Shown here one piece after another: positions 51,599-60,468 of a stretch of 64,000 bases of DNA. The stretch is taken from positions 1 to 64,000 of the forward strand of contig CAHJWG010000005.1 in assembly GCA_903642215.1 (NCBI GenBank), in the 5' to 3' direction. A program made the translations under genes and the position numbers. A model generated the notes under the pieces. The model had not been told where the DNA came from. It saw only the letters and a list, made by a program, of their open reading frames with translations, and searched no databases. How positions within the stretch are numbered: the stretch's first letter is position 1; every line of letters starts with the position of its first letter. The DNA is from Sphingobacteriaceae bacterium (GTDB lineage: Bacteria > Bacteroidota > Bacteroidia > Sphingobacteriales > Sphingobacteriaceae).

Positions 51599-52399
51599 AT
51601 GCTGATGCGTAAATTTTACGGGATACTTCTTTTACTGCTCATTTCTTCGGGTACTTTTGCACAAAACTGGGAATTAGGCGGTTTCGCCGGTTCATCGGGT
51701 TATATCGGTGATCTCAATCAAAATAATCCTTTTAAGTTTACAAACGCTGCGATTGGTTTTTACGCAAAACGAAATTTTAACGGCTATTTTTCTGCAAAGT
51801 TGGGTTACACATATGCCAAAATTAAAGGTGCAGACAGCTTATCGACCAATCAGCAATTAAGAAACCGGAACCTTAGCTTTTTTACACCGCTAAACGAAGT
51901 ATCCCTCACCGGGGAATTAAACTTTTTTAATTATCTGCCCGGAATCAGCATGAAGAGATGGACGCCGTTTATATTTGCCGGCTTTGCTTTTGTCAATTTC
52001 GATCCCAAAACCAATTACAATAATACCGAGTATGCACTGCGGCCGCTAAAAACCGAAGGTCAGCAAAAAGAATATCCGTACGCTGCTTTAAGTATTCCGT
52101 ACGGTATTGGCGTAAAAGTAAATTTTTATAAAAGCTGGAATCTGGCGTTCGAGTTAGGTTATCGGGCGGCATTTACCGATTATTTGGATGATGTAAGCGG
52201 CGTTTATGCAGATAAGAATAGTTTGATTAGTGCGAATTCAAAAATACTGGCTGATCGTTCGGGCGAAAAAACAGGCGTATATATTGGTTCAACAGGTTCT
52301 CAAAGAGGAGATTTACGGGTAAGAGATATTTATATGATTACAGGAATCAGTATTTCTTACACTTTTTTAAGTCAGAAATGTCCCGTTGTTCAACAATAA
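51599..52399 (+). CDS. DUF6089-type outer-membrane beta-barrel protein
   Basis: A 266-residue exported protein. A signal peptide covers residues 1-21, ending TFAQ. The mature part alternates aromatic and polar residues (AAIGFYAKRNFNGYFSAKLGYTYAKI near 45-70, FELGYRAAFTDYLDDVSGVY near 180-200) and ends in SYTFLSQKCP, with features of a small outer-membrane barrel as in DUF6089 proteins, which precede uppS and bamA in related genomes. It lies 6 bases after nadK. The motif copy at 51623 falls within the signal sequence codons. Function is unknown. Confidence 0.82.
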   Translation: MLMRKFYGILLLLLISSGTFAQNWELGGFAGSSGYIGDLNQNNPFKFTNAAIGFYAKRNFNGYFSAKLGYTYAKIKGADSLSTNQQLRNRNLSFFTPLNEVSLTGELNFFNYLPGISMKRWTPFIFAGFAFVNFDPKTNYNNTEYALRPLKTEGQQKEYPYAALSIPYGIGVKVNFYKSWNLAFELGYRAAFTDYLDDVSGVYADKNSLISANSKILADRSGEKTGVYIGSTGSQRGDLRVRDIYMITGISISYTFLSQKCPVVQQ

Positions 52400-52408
52400 T
52401 TTTTGTGT

Positions 52409-52422
52409 GATAAAAGAAGCAT
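52409..52422 (-). repeat. Dispersed motif after the DUF6089 gene
   Basis: GATAAAAGAAGCAT, 9 bases past the stop. Confidence 0.85.
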
Positions 52423-52508
52423 CAGCATCAAATTCGCTTAAAAAGCTGTTAGATAATTTTATATTAAATTGATGATCAGCAGGAATTCCGTAATTTGAAG
52501 ATTAATTT

Positions 52509-52516
52509 TACCTTTG
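52509..52516 (+). promoter_or_regulatory. Candidate -7 box before uppS
   Basis: TACCTTTG fits TAnnTTTG and would give a leader of about 110 bases. The 230-base gap has no other feature besides the motif copy at 52409. Confidence 0.4.
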
Positions 52517-52629
52517 CAGCCTGATTTTTTCTAACCTTAAAAAAGATTCTTTTGTATAAAGACTTAGAAAAAATAGCCAACCCGAACACAATAGCAAGCA
52601 CTTGTAAAAGTAATGCACCAAACTGATCA

Positions 52630-53370
52630 ATGGATTTCAGAACACAAATAGATACAGCCAAATTGCCTAAACACGTTGCCATTATTATGGATGGAAACGG
52701 CAGATGGGCAAAAGGGAAGGGAAAACTTCGCGTATTCGGGCATCATAACGGTGTTTTGGCAGTGCGGGATGTGGTGGAAGGCGCAGGAGAATTGGGGATA
52801 GCTTATTTAACGCTTTACACTTTTTCTTCCGAAAACTGGAACCGCCCAAAGTATGAGGTTACAGCTATTATGGAACTGCTGATCTCGACAATCAACAAAG
52901 AAATAAAAAAACTGATGGAAAATAACGTTCGCTTAAATGCCATCGGTGATCTGGATATGCTTCCTTTAAAGTGCCGGAAAGAGCTCCAGGCGGCTATTGA
53001 TAAAACTTCCGGCAATACAGGTTTGGTTTTAACGCTGGCATTAAGTTACAGTTCGAGGCGGGAAATTGTGAGTGCCGCCAGGCAGCTTGCCGAAAAGGTT
53101 GAAAAAGGCGAGTTAAAAGCAGCAGATATCAATGAAGATTTATTTGTACAGCATTTACATACATCGGCTATGCCAGATCCTGAATTGCTGATCAGGACGA
53201 GCGGCGAATACCGCATCAGCAATTACCTGCTTTGGCAAATAGCTTATGCCGAGCTTTATTTTACGGCCAAACTATGGCCTGATTACCGCAAAGAAGATTT
53301 GTTTGAAGCCGTTTTGGATTACCAGCAAAGGGAACGCCGTTTTGGTATGACAAGCGAGCAGGTGAACTAA
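52630..53370 (+). CDS. uppS: Undecaprenyl diphosphate synthase
   Basis: Cis-prenyltransferase of 246 residues that makes the C55 lipid carrier for peptidoglycan and surface glycans. HVAIIMDGNGRWAKGKGK near residues 15-32 holds the catalytic Asp and the diphosphate-binding Arg residues, LYTFSSENWNRP near 63-74 the substrate groove, and PELLIRTSGEYRISNYLLWQIAYAELYF near 190-217 the C-terminal signature. It opens the envelope cluster uppS-bamA-ompH-ompH-murI. Start ATG 52630. Confidence 0.96.
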   Translation: MDFRTQIDTAKLPKHVAIIMDGNGRWAKGKGKLRVFGHHNGVLAVRDVVEGAGELGIAYLTLYTFSSENWNRPKYEVTAIMELLISTINKEIKKLMENNVRLNAIGDLDMLPLKCRKELQAAIDKTSGNTGLVLTLALSYSSRREIVSAARQLAEKVEKGELKAADINEDLFVQHLHTSAMPDPELLIRTSGEYRISNYLLWQIAYAELYFTAKLWPDYRKEDLFEAVLDYQQRERRFGMTSEQVN

Positions 53371-53432
53371 TTTTTTTATGTTTAACACTTTTTAACAACT
53401 GTTTAAATTACTTTAGCCTCCAAATTCTACGA

Positions 53433-55991
53433 ATGAACAGGTACCTTTTAGCTCTACTATTTTGCACTATATCTTCTGCTGTTCTGGCTCAGATCGGCAG
53501 GCCAACTACCTCGCCGCAACAATTGCTGCCGGCAGATAGCCTGAGTTATTTAAATCCGAAAGAGCTTACCATCGGTGCCGTTACGGTAACCGGTTCGCAA
53601 TATCTTGATAAAGATGTTTTGATCAAGATATCTCAACTAAGCAAAGGCGATAAAATTACCGTACCCGGCGATGCTACTTCAAACGTAATTAAAAACCTGT
53701 GGCTGCAGGGATTGTTTGACGACGTTAAATTATTATACACTTTACGTAATGATACGATCAACTTTGAAATCAACGTAAAAGAACGCCCGCGGCTTTCAAA
53801 GCTCAATCTAAAAGGTATCCGTAAAGGCGAAGTAGAAGATGTACAGAAAAAGCTGAAAGATAAAACCGGTAAAATTGTAAACGAAAATTTAATCAACACA
53901 ACTACAGCGATTATTAAAAAGCATTTTGGCGAAAAAGGCTATTTAAATACTACCGTTGCCATTAAAGAACGAAAAGATGCCGGTGAGGCTAACAGTTTAA
54001 TCCTGGATGTTAACATTGATAAAAAGAATAAAGTACGGGTTAACAGCATTGCATTTACAGGCAATACTGCTTTTAAGGATAAAAAATTGGAGGGTTATCT
54101 CAAAAAAACCAAAGAGAAAAAATGGTACCACGTATTTGGCTCCAAAAAGTTTTTAAAGGATAAATATGAAGAAGATAAACAAACGCTGGTTGCCAAAATG
54201 CAGGCAAACGGTTATCGTGATGCCGAAGTTTTAAGCGATTCTGTTTGGAAGAACGACGAAAACACGGTTAACGTTAAAATCAAACTTTACGAAGGCCCTA
54301 AATATTATTTCGGTAATGTTACCTGGTCTGGTAATGCAAGATATCCGGCTAAAATTTTAAATACGCTTTTGAGAATTAAAAGAGGTGATGTTTTTAGTGA
54401 AGAAGAGTTGAACAAGCGTTTAAGCGGCTCGCCGAACGGTGATGATATTTCTTCGCTTTATTTAAATGATGGTTACTTAACTTATCAAACAGACCCTGTT
54501 CAAACTAAAATCCATAATGATACGATTGATGTTGATTTACGTGTTTACGAAGGTCCGCAATACACTATTAATAAAGTAATTGTTAAAGGAAATGAGGTTA
54601 CAAACGACAAAGTTATTTTAAGGGAAATCCGTACCAAACCCGGTCAGAAATTTTCTAAGGAAGCCATTGTAAGAAGTACGCAGGCCATTACACAATTAGG
54701 GAATTTTGATGAGCAGAAAATCGATCCGCGCCCTACAAATATCAACCCGAATGACGGAACGGTAGATATTTTGTATAACGTAGTAGAAAAACCTTCGGAT
54801 CAGATTGAGCTTTCCGGCGGTTTTGGCGGCGGCAGTATTGTCGGGACGCTTGGTTTAACGTTTAATAACTTTTCTTTAAGAAACATCTTAAACCTGAAAG
54901 CATACAGGCCGCTACCAAAAGGTGATGGCGAAAAACTAAGTTTACGCGGACAGGCAAATGGTAAAAATTACCAGAATTTTTCTTTTACTTATTCCGAGCC
55001 TTGGTTTGGCGGTAAAAAGCCGGTAAACTTTGGTATAACTGCTTACACACAATTGCAATCCAACGGTTCTAACCTTGTTGGATATCAAGTAAAAAAAGGA
55101 GACCCGAATTATTATGGTATCGTTATTAATGGTGTTTCGGCAACAATCGGTAAGCAGTTAAAATGGCCGGATGATTATTTTAATTTGAGTCACACCTTAA
55201 GTTTCGACCATTATAATTTAACCAATTATCCTGGTTATCTGTTTTCTAACGGTAAATCCATCAACATTAAATTAACAGAAACTTTTAGCCGGTATTCGCT
55301 GGATGCCCCGATCTATCCAACTTCCGGTAGTAATATCCGCTTAACAGCACAATTTACGCCGCCCTATTCTTTGTTTAATAACCTGAATTATGCGGTTGCA
55401 ACCCCGGAAGAGCGTTACCATTTTGTAGAATATTACAAAGCGAAATTTGAGGCGCAGTGGTTCCAGAAAATTTATGGAAAGCTGGTGCTTAAAGCGCAAA
55501 CACAGTTTGGTTTCCTAAGTGCTTATAACCGGGTTGTAGGCCAATCGCCGTTTGAACGTTTTAAATTAGGCGGTGATGGTATGCAGAGTTACCAGTTTTT
55601 ACAAGGTTCGGAAATTATCGGTTTAAGAGGATATGAGAATTTTGATATTGTACCATTAGGATCACGAACTGATATTGCAAGCACATCCGGAAGCCCGATT
55701 TTTGATAAATTACAGTTAGAAATTCGCCATCCGGTTATTGCCAGCCAGTCGGCCACAATTTTTATTCTCGGCTTTGCAGAAGGAGGTAATACCTGGAATT
55801 CTTTTAATGAATTCGCACCTTTTAATGTTAGGCGTTCTGTAGGTGTTGGTGCCCGTATTTTCCTGCCGATATTTGGTTTGCTTGGGTTAGATTACGGTTA
55901 CGGGTTCGATGCTATTCCAGGTTTGCCAAGTGCCAATAAAGGGCATTTCCACTTCTCTATTGCGCAGAGTTTGAGTGGTTCATTTAACTAA
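53433..55991 (+). CDS. bamA: Outer-membrane protein assembly factor BamA
   Basis: Central Omp85 protein that inserts beta-barrels into the outer membrane, 852 residues. A signal peptide (residues 1-19, ending VLAQ) is followed by five POTRA domains to about residue 450 (for example ELTIGAVTVTGSQYLDKDVL near 45-64 and YTINKVIVKGNEVTNDKVILREI near 375-397). The barrel carries the Omp85 motif EIIGLRGYENFDIVPLG near residue 725 and ends HFHFSIAQSLSGSFN. It follows uppS by 62 bases and precedes two ompH genes, the standard order in the phylum. Confidence 0.95.
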   Translation: MNRYLLALLFCTISSAVLAQIGRPTTSPQQLLPADSLSYLNPKELTIGAVTVTGSQYLDKDVLIKISQLSKGDKITVPGDATSNVIKNLWLQGLFDDVKLLYTLRNDTINFEINVKERPRLSKLNLKGIRKGEVEDVQKKLKDKTGKIVNENLINTTTAIIKKHFGEKGYLNTTVAIKERKDAGEANSLILDVNIDKKNKVRVNSIAFTGNTAFKDKKLEGYLKKTKEKKWYHVFGSKKFLKDKYEEDKQTLVAKMQANGYRDAEVLSDSVWKNDENTVNVKIKLYEGPKYYFGNVTWSGNARYPAKILNTLLRIKRGDVFSEEELNKRLSGSPNGDDISSLYLNDGYLTYQTDPVQTKIHNDTIDVDLRVYEGPQYTINKVIVKGNEVTNDKVILREIRTKPGQKFSKEAIVRSTQAITQLGNFDEQKIDPRPTNINPNDGTVDILYNVVEKPSDQIELSGGFGGGSIVGTLGLTFNNFSLRNILNLKAYRPLPKGDGEKLSLRGQANGKNYQNFSFTYSEPWFGGKKPVNFGITAYTQLQSNGSNLVGYQVKKGDPNYYGIVINGVSATIGKQLKWPDDYFNLSHTLSFDHYNLTNYPGYLFSNGKSINIKLTETFSRYSLDAPIYPTSGSNIRLTAQFTPPYSLFNNLNYAVATPEERYHFVEYYKAKFEAQWFQKIYGKLVLKAQTQFGFLSAYNRVVGQSPFERFKLGGDGMQSYQFLQGSEIIGLRGYENFDIVPLGSRTDIASTSGSPIFDKLQLEIRHPVIASQSATIFILGFAEGGNTWNSFNEFAPFNVRRSVGVGARIFLPIFGLLGLDYGYGFDAIPGLPSANKGHFHFSIAQSLSGSFN

Positions 55992-55999
55992 TGATAGCA

Positions 56000-56013
56000 A
56001 TGCTGTTTTTATC
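56000..56013 (+). repeat. Sister motif after bamA
   Basis: ATGCTGTTTTTATC followed by ACCTGAAAAT, 8 bases past the bamA stop; the flank matches that of the CTTCTTTTA copies. Confidence 0.8.
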
Positions 56014-56075
56014 ACCTGAAAATAATATCTAAACCAAAATTTTTTACGTAAGATTTTCAAAAACATAATTTTACG

Positions 56076-56083
56076 TAGGTTTG
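56076..56083 (+). promoter_or_regulatory. Candidate -7 box before ompH
   Basis: TAGGTTTG matches TAnnTTTG, four bases before the ATG at 56088; if real, the transcript has almost no leader. Confidence 0.4.
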
Positions 56084-56087
56084 CAGT

Positions 56088-56618
56088 ATGAAGAAATTAT
56101 TATTAACGTTGTTATTACCGATGCTGGCGATAACAGCAGCATTTGCCCAGCGTTTTGCCTATGTTGATTCTGAATATATCCTGAAACATATTCCGGAATA
56201 TGCTTCGTCACAAAAGCAACTGGCTTCGATTTCAGATCAATGGCAAAAAGAAACCGACGCCCGTTTTCAGGAGATTGACCGCATGTATAAAGCTTATCAG
56301 GCTGATCAGGTTTTGATGACCGGTGATATGAAAAAGCGCCGCGAAAATGAAATTATAGATAAAGAAAAAGCAGCTAAAGATTTCCAGCGTCAGAAATTTG
56401 GTACAGACGGAGAACTTTCACAACGCAGTACCGCATTAATCAAACCTATCCAGGATCGGGTGGCAAAAGCAGTACAAGCCGTTGCAGAAAGCGAAAATCT
56501 GGATATGATTTTTGATAAAAACAGCGAGGTAATAATGCTTTACGCAAATCCGCGTTATGATAAAAGTGCAGCCGTAATTACCCGTTTGGGTTTAAAACCG
56601 GGTGCATTTGCCAAGTAA
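56088..56618 (+). CDS. OmpH/Skp periplasmic chaperone, first of pair
   Basis: Soluble periplasmic chaperone that carries unfolded outer-membrane proteins to BamA, 176 residues. Signal peptide residues 1-20 (ending AAFAQ). RFAYVDSEYILKHIPEYASSQKQL near 22-41 is the OmpH start, a charged coiled coil runs to about 120 and the fold closes with AVAESENLDMIFDKNSEVIMLYANP near 128-152. A TAGGTTTG promoter box lies only five bases before the ATG (56076-56083), so it may be transcribed apart from bamA. Confidence 0.92.
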   Translation: MKKLLLTLLLPMLAITAAFAQRFAYVDSEYILKHIPEYASSQKQLASISDQWQKETDARFQEIDRMYKAYQADQVLMTGDMKKRRENEIIDKEKAAKDFQRQKFGTDGELSQRSTALIKPIQDRVAKAVQAVAESENLDMIFDKNSEVIMLYANPRYDKSAAVITRLGLKPGAFAK

Positions 56619-56672
56619 ACAAGTAAAACAAATTATAAAAATCAGCACATAAAAATCACCCATAATAAAAAA

Positions 56673-57185
56673 ATGAAAAAACTATTAACAGTTGCTTTAG
56701 TTGCAGGAAGTTTATTTTTTGCCGGAAACGCAGCAACAGCACAATCTAAAATCGGTTATGTTAACTCCAATCAAATAGTTGATTTAATGCCGGAAACAAA
56801 AGTTGTTCAAAAACAAATTCAGGATTATCAAAAAACATTTGTTGATCAGTTAACCAGCCTGAACAATGAACTGCAAGCTAATGCGCAAGCTTACGATACC
56901 AAAAAAGCAACCATGACGGATGCCGCCCGTACCGCTAAAGAAAGCGAATTGCAGGATCAAAACAAACGTTTACAGGATTTCCAAACTACTGCCCGTCAAA
57001 AAGTTGATGATAAAACCAAAGAGCTTTCCAACCCTTTATTTACCAAAATGCGTACTGCAATCCAGGCGGTGGCAAAAGAAAAAGGTTATGGTTATGTAAT
57101 CGATACTTCTCAAACAGAATTACTGGTTTCCCCGGAGACAGATAATTTGTTTGCTGCCGTAAAAGCAAAACTTGGTTTAAAATAA
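56673..57185 (+). CDS. OmpH/Skp periplasmic chaperone, second of pair
   Basis: Second OmpH/Skp protein, 170 residues, 54 bases after the first. Signal peptide residues 1-23 (ending ATAQ). SKIGYVNSNQIVDLMPETKVVQKQI near 25-48 starts the fold, a Gln/Lys-rich coiled coil follows to about 115, and AVAKEKGYGYVIDTSQTELLVSPETDNL near 128-155 closes it. The two differ enough to be old duplicates; Skp acts as a trimer, so mixed trimers are possible. A terminator follows directly. Confidence 0.92.
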   Translation: MKKLLTVALVAGSLFFAGNAATAQSKIGYVNSNQIVDLMPETKVVQKQIQDYQKTFVDQLTSLNNELQANAQAYDTKKATMTDAARTAKESELQDQNKRLQDFQTTARQKVDDKTKELSNPLFTKMRTAIQAVAKEKGYGYVIDTSQTELLVSPETDNLFAAVKAKLGLK

Positions 57186-57203
57186 AACACTTCTTTAATC
57201 AGT

Positions 57204-57246
57204 AAAAAAGCGATGTTCATGCAATTTGAACACCGCTTTTTTTATT
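57204..57246 (+). terminator. Terminator of the bamA-ompH unit
   Basis: AAAAAAGCG...TGTTC pairs with GAACACCGCTTTTTTT around an 8-base loop with one mismatch, ending 8 bases before the murI start. Confidence 0.85.
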
Positions 57247-57254
57247 TTAGCCGG

Positions 57255-58061
57255 ATGCCAGCAAACCAGCCCATAGGTATTTTTGATTCCGGTATCGGCG
57301 GTTTAACCGTTGCTAATGCCATCAATAAATGTATGCCAAACGAAGCATTGGTGTATTTTGGCGATACCGCACATTTGCCTTACGGCGATAAATCACCGGA
57401 AGCCATTAAATATTATTCGCTTAAAATTACCAAGTTTTTAATGGATGAAGGCTGCAAAGCGATTGTAATTGCCTGCAACACTGCTTCTTCGCTGGCTTAC
57501 CATGATTTAAAGCTGTTTATGGGAAATCAAATTCCTATTTACAGCGTGATTGATCCGGTGGTTGAGTATATGACGGCAACGGATCAATACAAACAAATCG
57601 GTGTGATTGCAACCCGGGCAACCATCAAATCAAATGTTTATGCGGAGAAAATTCATCTGCAAAAACCAGGAATCAGCGTAAAATCTTTAGCTACACCATT
57701 GTTAGTGCCGATGATTGAGGAAGGTTTTTTTAACGATCAAATCAGCAGCACGCTGATCCATACTTATCTTTCCGATCCGCAATTACAGGGAATTGATAGT
57801 TTGATTTTAGGTTGTACACATTATCCGCTCATCCGAAATGAAATTTCGGCTTTTTACAATCCTTCAATTGATATTATCGATAATACCGAAATTGTGGCGA
57901 AACATATTTATAAGGAATTAAAACGGATGGATTTGCTTAACCAGGATAAGCCTTTGCCGCACCAGTTTTACGTTTCAGATTTTACCGATTCTTTTGAGAA
58001 AAGTACACAGCTGTTTTTTGGCCAGCAAATTCGGTTAAATCTCCGTCAAATTTGGGATTGA
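57255..58061 (+). CDS. murI: Glutamate racemase
   Basis: Cofactor-free racemase that supplies D-glutamate for peptidoglycan, 268 residues. IGIFDSGIGGLTVANAI near residues 7-23 and YFGDTAHLPYGDKS near 36-49 form the substrate site, AIVIACNTASSLAYHDL near 74-90 holds the first catalytic Cys, and LILGCTHYPLIRNEI near 183-197 the second. I start it at ATG 57255; the frame extends back to 57213, but that part is the terminator hairpin. The gene closes the envelope cluster before nuoH. Confidence 0.95.
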   Translation: MPANQPIGIFDSGIGGLTVANAINKCMPNEALVYFGDTAHLPYGDKSPEAIKYYSLKITKFLMDEGCKAIVIACNTASSLAYHDLKLFMGNQIPIYSVIDPVVEYMTATDQYKQIGVIATRATIKSNVYAEKIHLQKPGISVKSLATPLLVPMIEEGFFNDQISSTLIHTYLSDPQLQGIDSLILGCTHYPLIRNEISAFYNPSIDIIDNTEIVAKHIYKELKRMDLLNQDKPLPHQFYVSDFTDSFEKSTQLFFGQQIRLNLRQIWD

Positions 58062-58139
58062 CCAATTTGCTTTATTCCTGTTCTTTCTGTTAATAATCAG
58101 TCTTAATAATTAAGTTTGCGGTGTTTAAGCTGAGTTGTT

Positions 58140-59210
58140 TTGAACCATTACCTCCTAAGTATTTTTGTTGCCGTTGTGCTGTTCACATTTGTGGCACTGT
58201 TTACCACATTTGGGGTTTATGCAGAACGTAAAATTTCTGCATTTATCCAGGATCGTTTAGGGCCGATGGAAACCGGGAAATTTGGTTCGTTACAGGTTTT
58301 TGCAGATATGTTAAAGATGCTGCAAAAAGAACTGATTACGCCGCTTGCTGCTGATAAAGCTTTATTTGCATTGGCACCTATCGTCATTTTTGTGGCAGTT
58401 TATTTAGGTTTTGCAGCTTTGCCCTGGGCTCCGGGCTTGATTCCGGCGCATATTAATGTTGGTATTTTTTACATTTTGGCTGTGTTATCTATTGAAACCG
58501 TTGGTATTTTAATGGCCGGCTGGGGTTCTAACAATAAATACGCGTTACTGGGCGCGATTCGTTCGGTGGCGCAAATTGTTTCGTATGAAATTCCGGCAGG
58601 TTTTGCGTTGATTTCTGTGGTGATGATTGCGCAAACTTTGGATTTACAGGAAATTTCCAGGCAGCAGGGAATTTTATCCGCAGAAAATATTAAGTTTTTA
58701 GGTTTTATACCGGTAAAAGAAGCAGGCGGAATTTTAGCCTGGAACATTTTCCGTGCGCCGCATTTAATCGTTGCTTTTGTAATATATTTTATTGCTTCGC
58801 TGGCCGAAAGTAACCGTGCGCCTTTTGATATTCCGGAAGCAGAATCCGAATTGGTTGCCGGTTTTCATACCGAATACACCGGAATCCGTTTTGCGCTGGT
58901 TTTCCTGGCAGAATATTCCATGATGTTTTTAGTGTCGATGGTTGGCGTAATCCTGTTTCTCGGAGCCTGGAATACGCCGCTGCCAAATATCGGAGCTGTA
59001 AAACTGGCAGATTGGACTACCGGAAATTTGTGGGGAATTGGCTGGATATTTTTAAAATCGTTATTATTGGTTATTTTACAAATGTGGATTCGGTGGACTT
59101 TACCGCGTTTTCGGGTTGATCAATTGATGGATTTATGCTGGAAAGTTTTAACGCCGCTGGCATTTTTATGTATGCTGATTTCGGGAATCTGGCGATTATG
59201 GCTGATGTAG
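58140..59210 (+). CDS. nuoH: NADH-quinone oxidoreductase subunit H
   Basis: Membrane subunit of complex I that forms much of the quinone-binding channel, 356 residues with about eight or nine helices. FTTFGVYAERKISAFIQDRLGPMETGKFG near residues 21-49 is the diagnostic GPN-like signature, and SLAESNRAPFDIPEAESELVAGFHTEYTGIRFALVFLAEY near 220-260 is the conserved quinone-site loop. It starts at TTG 58140 (next codons NHYLLS). It follows murI by 78 bases: nuoA to nuoG are not beside it, so the nuo set is split or the genes lie elsewhere. Confidence 0.95.
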   Translation: MNHYLLSIFVAVVLFTFVALFTTFGVYAERKISAFIQDRLGPMETGKFGSLQVFADMLKMLQKELITPLAADKALFALAPIVIFVAVYLGFAALPWAPGLIPAHINVGIFYILAVLSIETVGILMAGWGSNNKYALLGAIRSVAQIVSYEIPAGFALISVVMIAQTLDLQEISRQQGILSAENIKFLGFIPVKEAGGILAWNIFRAPHLIVAFVIYFIASLAESNRAPFDIPEAESELVAGFHTEYTGIRFALVFLAEYSMMFLVSMVGVILFLGAWNTPLPNIGAVKLADWTTGNLWGIGWIFLKSLLLVILQMWIRWTLPRFRVDQLMDLCWKVLTPLAFLCMLISGIWRLWLM

Positions 59211-59223
59211 GTTTTGTTATTCC

Positions 59224-59318
59224 TTTCTATCATCTCGACCGCAGGGAGAGATCATCTTTCAACAAGAAACGTAGCAGCAGCTTTAATGAAGATTTCTCCT
59301 AACGTCGAAATGACAAAG
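59224..59318. repeat. REP-like imperfect palindrome between nuoH and nuoI
   Basis: TCATCTCGACCGCAGGGAGA on the left faces TTTCTCCTAACGTCGAAATGA on the right, about 95 bases overall, with inner CATCTT/AAGAT pairing. It ends ATGACA like the element at 27648-27729. It sits inside an operon. Confidence 0.7.
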
Positions 59319-59339
59319 GCAAAAAATAGATAAACTAAA

Positions 59340-59921
59340 ATGTTCAACATCATTATAAAAGGATTTACTACAGCAGGCAAAGGCTTAAGCCTCACCCTGA
59401 AACATTTTTTTGCTGCTAAAAACAGCAGGGAAATCTTGAGCATACAGTCCGACAATTATTTTAAGCAGCAGGAGGGAAACACAACAATCCAGTATCCACA
59501 TCAAACTTTGCCCGTGCCGGAAACTGGTCGTTATCAGTTATTTGTGGAGATGGACGACTGTATTGTTTGTGATTTATGCGCAAAAATTTGTCCGGTAAAC
59601 TGCATTGATATTGAGTCTATTAAATCTACGGAAGCAATCGGACAAACTTCCGACGGAACGACTAAACGTTTGTATGCCGCCAAGTTTGATATCGATATGG
59701 CCAAGTGTATGTATTGCGGTTTGTGCACCACGGTTTGCCCAACGGAATGTATCACGATGACTAATCAATATGACAAAAGTGTACCCGAATTGAGTTTGTT
59801 GAATTATGAATTTTCTACCATGACCGCCGAAGAAGCCGACGAAAAACGGGTAGCTTTAGAAAAACAGCAGGCAGAAAAAGCTGCCGCCAAACAAGCAGTA
59901 ATGCAAAAAAAACAAGGATAA
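59340..59921 (+). CDS. nuoI: NADH-quinone oxidoreductase subunit I
   Basis: Two-[4Fe-4S] ferredoxin subunit that passes electrons to cluster N2 in complex I, 193 residues. Two CxxCxxCxxxCP motifs are complete: CIVCDLCAKICP near residues 79-90 and CMYCGLCTTVCP near 122-133. The last 25 residues are a Lys/Ala/Gln-rich tail (EKQQAEKAAAKQAVMQKKQG) that is longer than in E. coli. A REP-like element separates it from nuoH. Its TAA stop lies within a motif copy that also gives the start of nuoJ. Confidence 0.94.
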   Translation: MFNIIIKGFTTAGKGLSLTLKHFFAAKNSREILSIQSDNYFKQQEGNTTIQYPHQTLPVPETGRYQLFVEMDDCIVCDLCAKICPVNCIDIESIKSTEAIGQTSDGTTKRLYAAKFDIDMAKCMYCGLCTTVCPTECITMTNQYDKSVPELSLLNYEFSTMTAEEADEKRVALEKQQAEKAAAKQAVMQKKQG

Positions 59922-59930
59922 AAGAAGCAT
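59917..59930 (-). repeat. Dispersed motif bridging nuoI stop and nuoJ start
   Basis: GATAAAAGAAGCAT: the TAA at 59919-59921 is the nuoI stop and the final AT begins the nuoJ ATG at 59929. Confidence 0.88.
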
Positions 59931-60468
59931 GGAGCAAGGTATTTTTGTTTTCCTGGGGATTGTTACCGTAACTTCTGCCTGGTTTGTGGCAGCCAGCCAA
60001 AACCTGGTACGCGCTGTTTTTATGTTTTTTGTAACGCTGTTTTCCATTGCCGGTTTATATGTTTTCGCGCTGGCAGATTTTGTGGCCATCACCCAGATTG
60101 TTATTTATGTTGGAGGCGTTTTGGTGCTGATGCTGTTCACGTTTATGCTATCTAGTAAAGAAACTTTGGAGAAGCTGGAGGAACGCAAACACAAATATTT
60201 CAGCCTAAAACAGCTTCCGGCTTTGCTCGTTGCCATCGCTTTTTTACTGGTTTTAGTGAATGCTATTTTCAAGCTGCATCCTGATCATCTGCAATGGATT
60301 ACGCAATCTCAAAATAATACTTTTCAGCCGCAGGATAATACCGTTACAAATATCGGCATCAACCTGATGACAAGTTACTTATTGCCTTTTGAAGCCATTT
60401 CCATTTTGCTAATGATGGCCTTGATCGGTGCGGCACATCTGGCCAGAAAGGAGCAAGGTAATGATTAA
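59929..60468 (+). CDS. nuoJ: NADH-quinone oxidoreductase subunit J
   Basis: Membrane subunit of complex I, 179 residues and five predicted helices. AASQNLVRAVFMFFVTLFSIAGLYVFALADFVAITQIVIYVGGVLVLMLFTFML-type sequence (about residues 17-70) is the family core, including the pi-bulge helix IVIYVGGVLVLMLF. The C-terminal helix ends GAAHLARKEQGND. It starts 8 bases after the nuoI stop, with a motif copy filling the junction, and overlaps nuoK by 8 bases. Confidence 0.93.
   Translation: MEQGIFVFLGIVTVTSAWFVAASQNLVRAVFMFFVTLFSIAGLYVFALADFVAITQIVIYVGGVLVLMLFTFMLSSKETLEKLEERKHKYFSLKQLPALLVAIAFLLVLVNAIFKLHPDHLQWITQSQNNTFQPQDNTVTNIGINLMTSYLLPFEAISILLMMALIGAAHLARKEQGND

Noticed and set aside
57213-57254. 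Longer N-terminus of murI
   Set aside because: Those codons fall in the terminator hairpin and T run; ATG 57255 gives the standard N-terminus.
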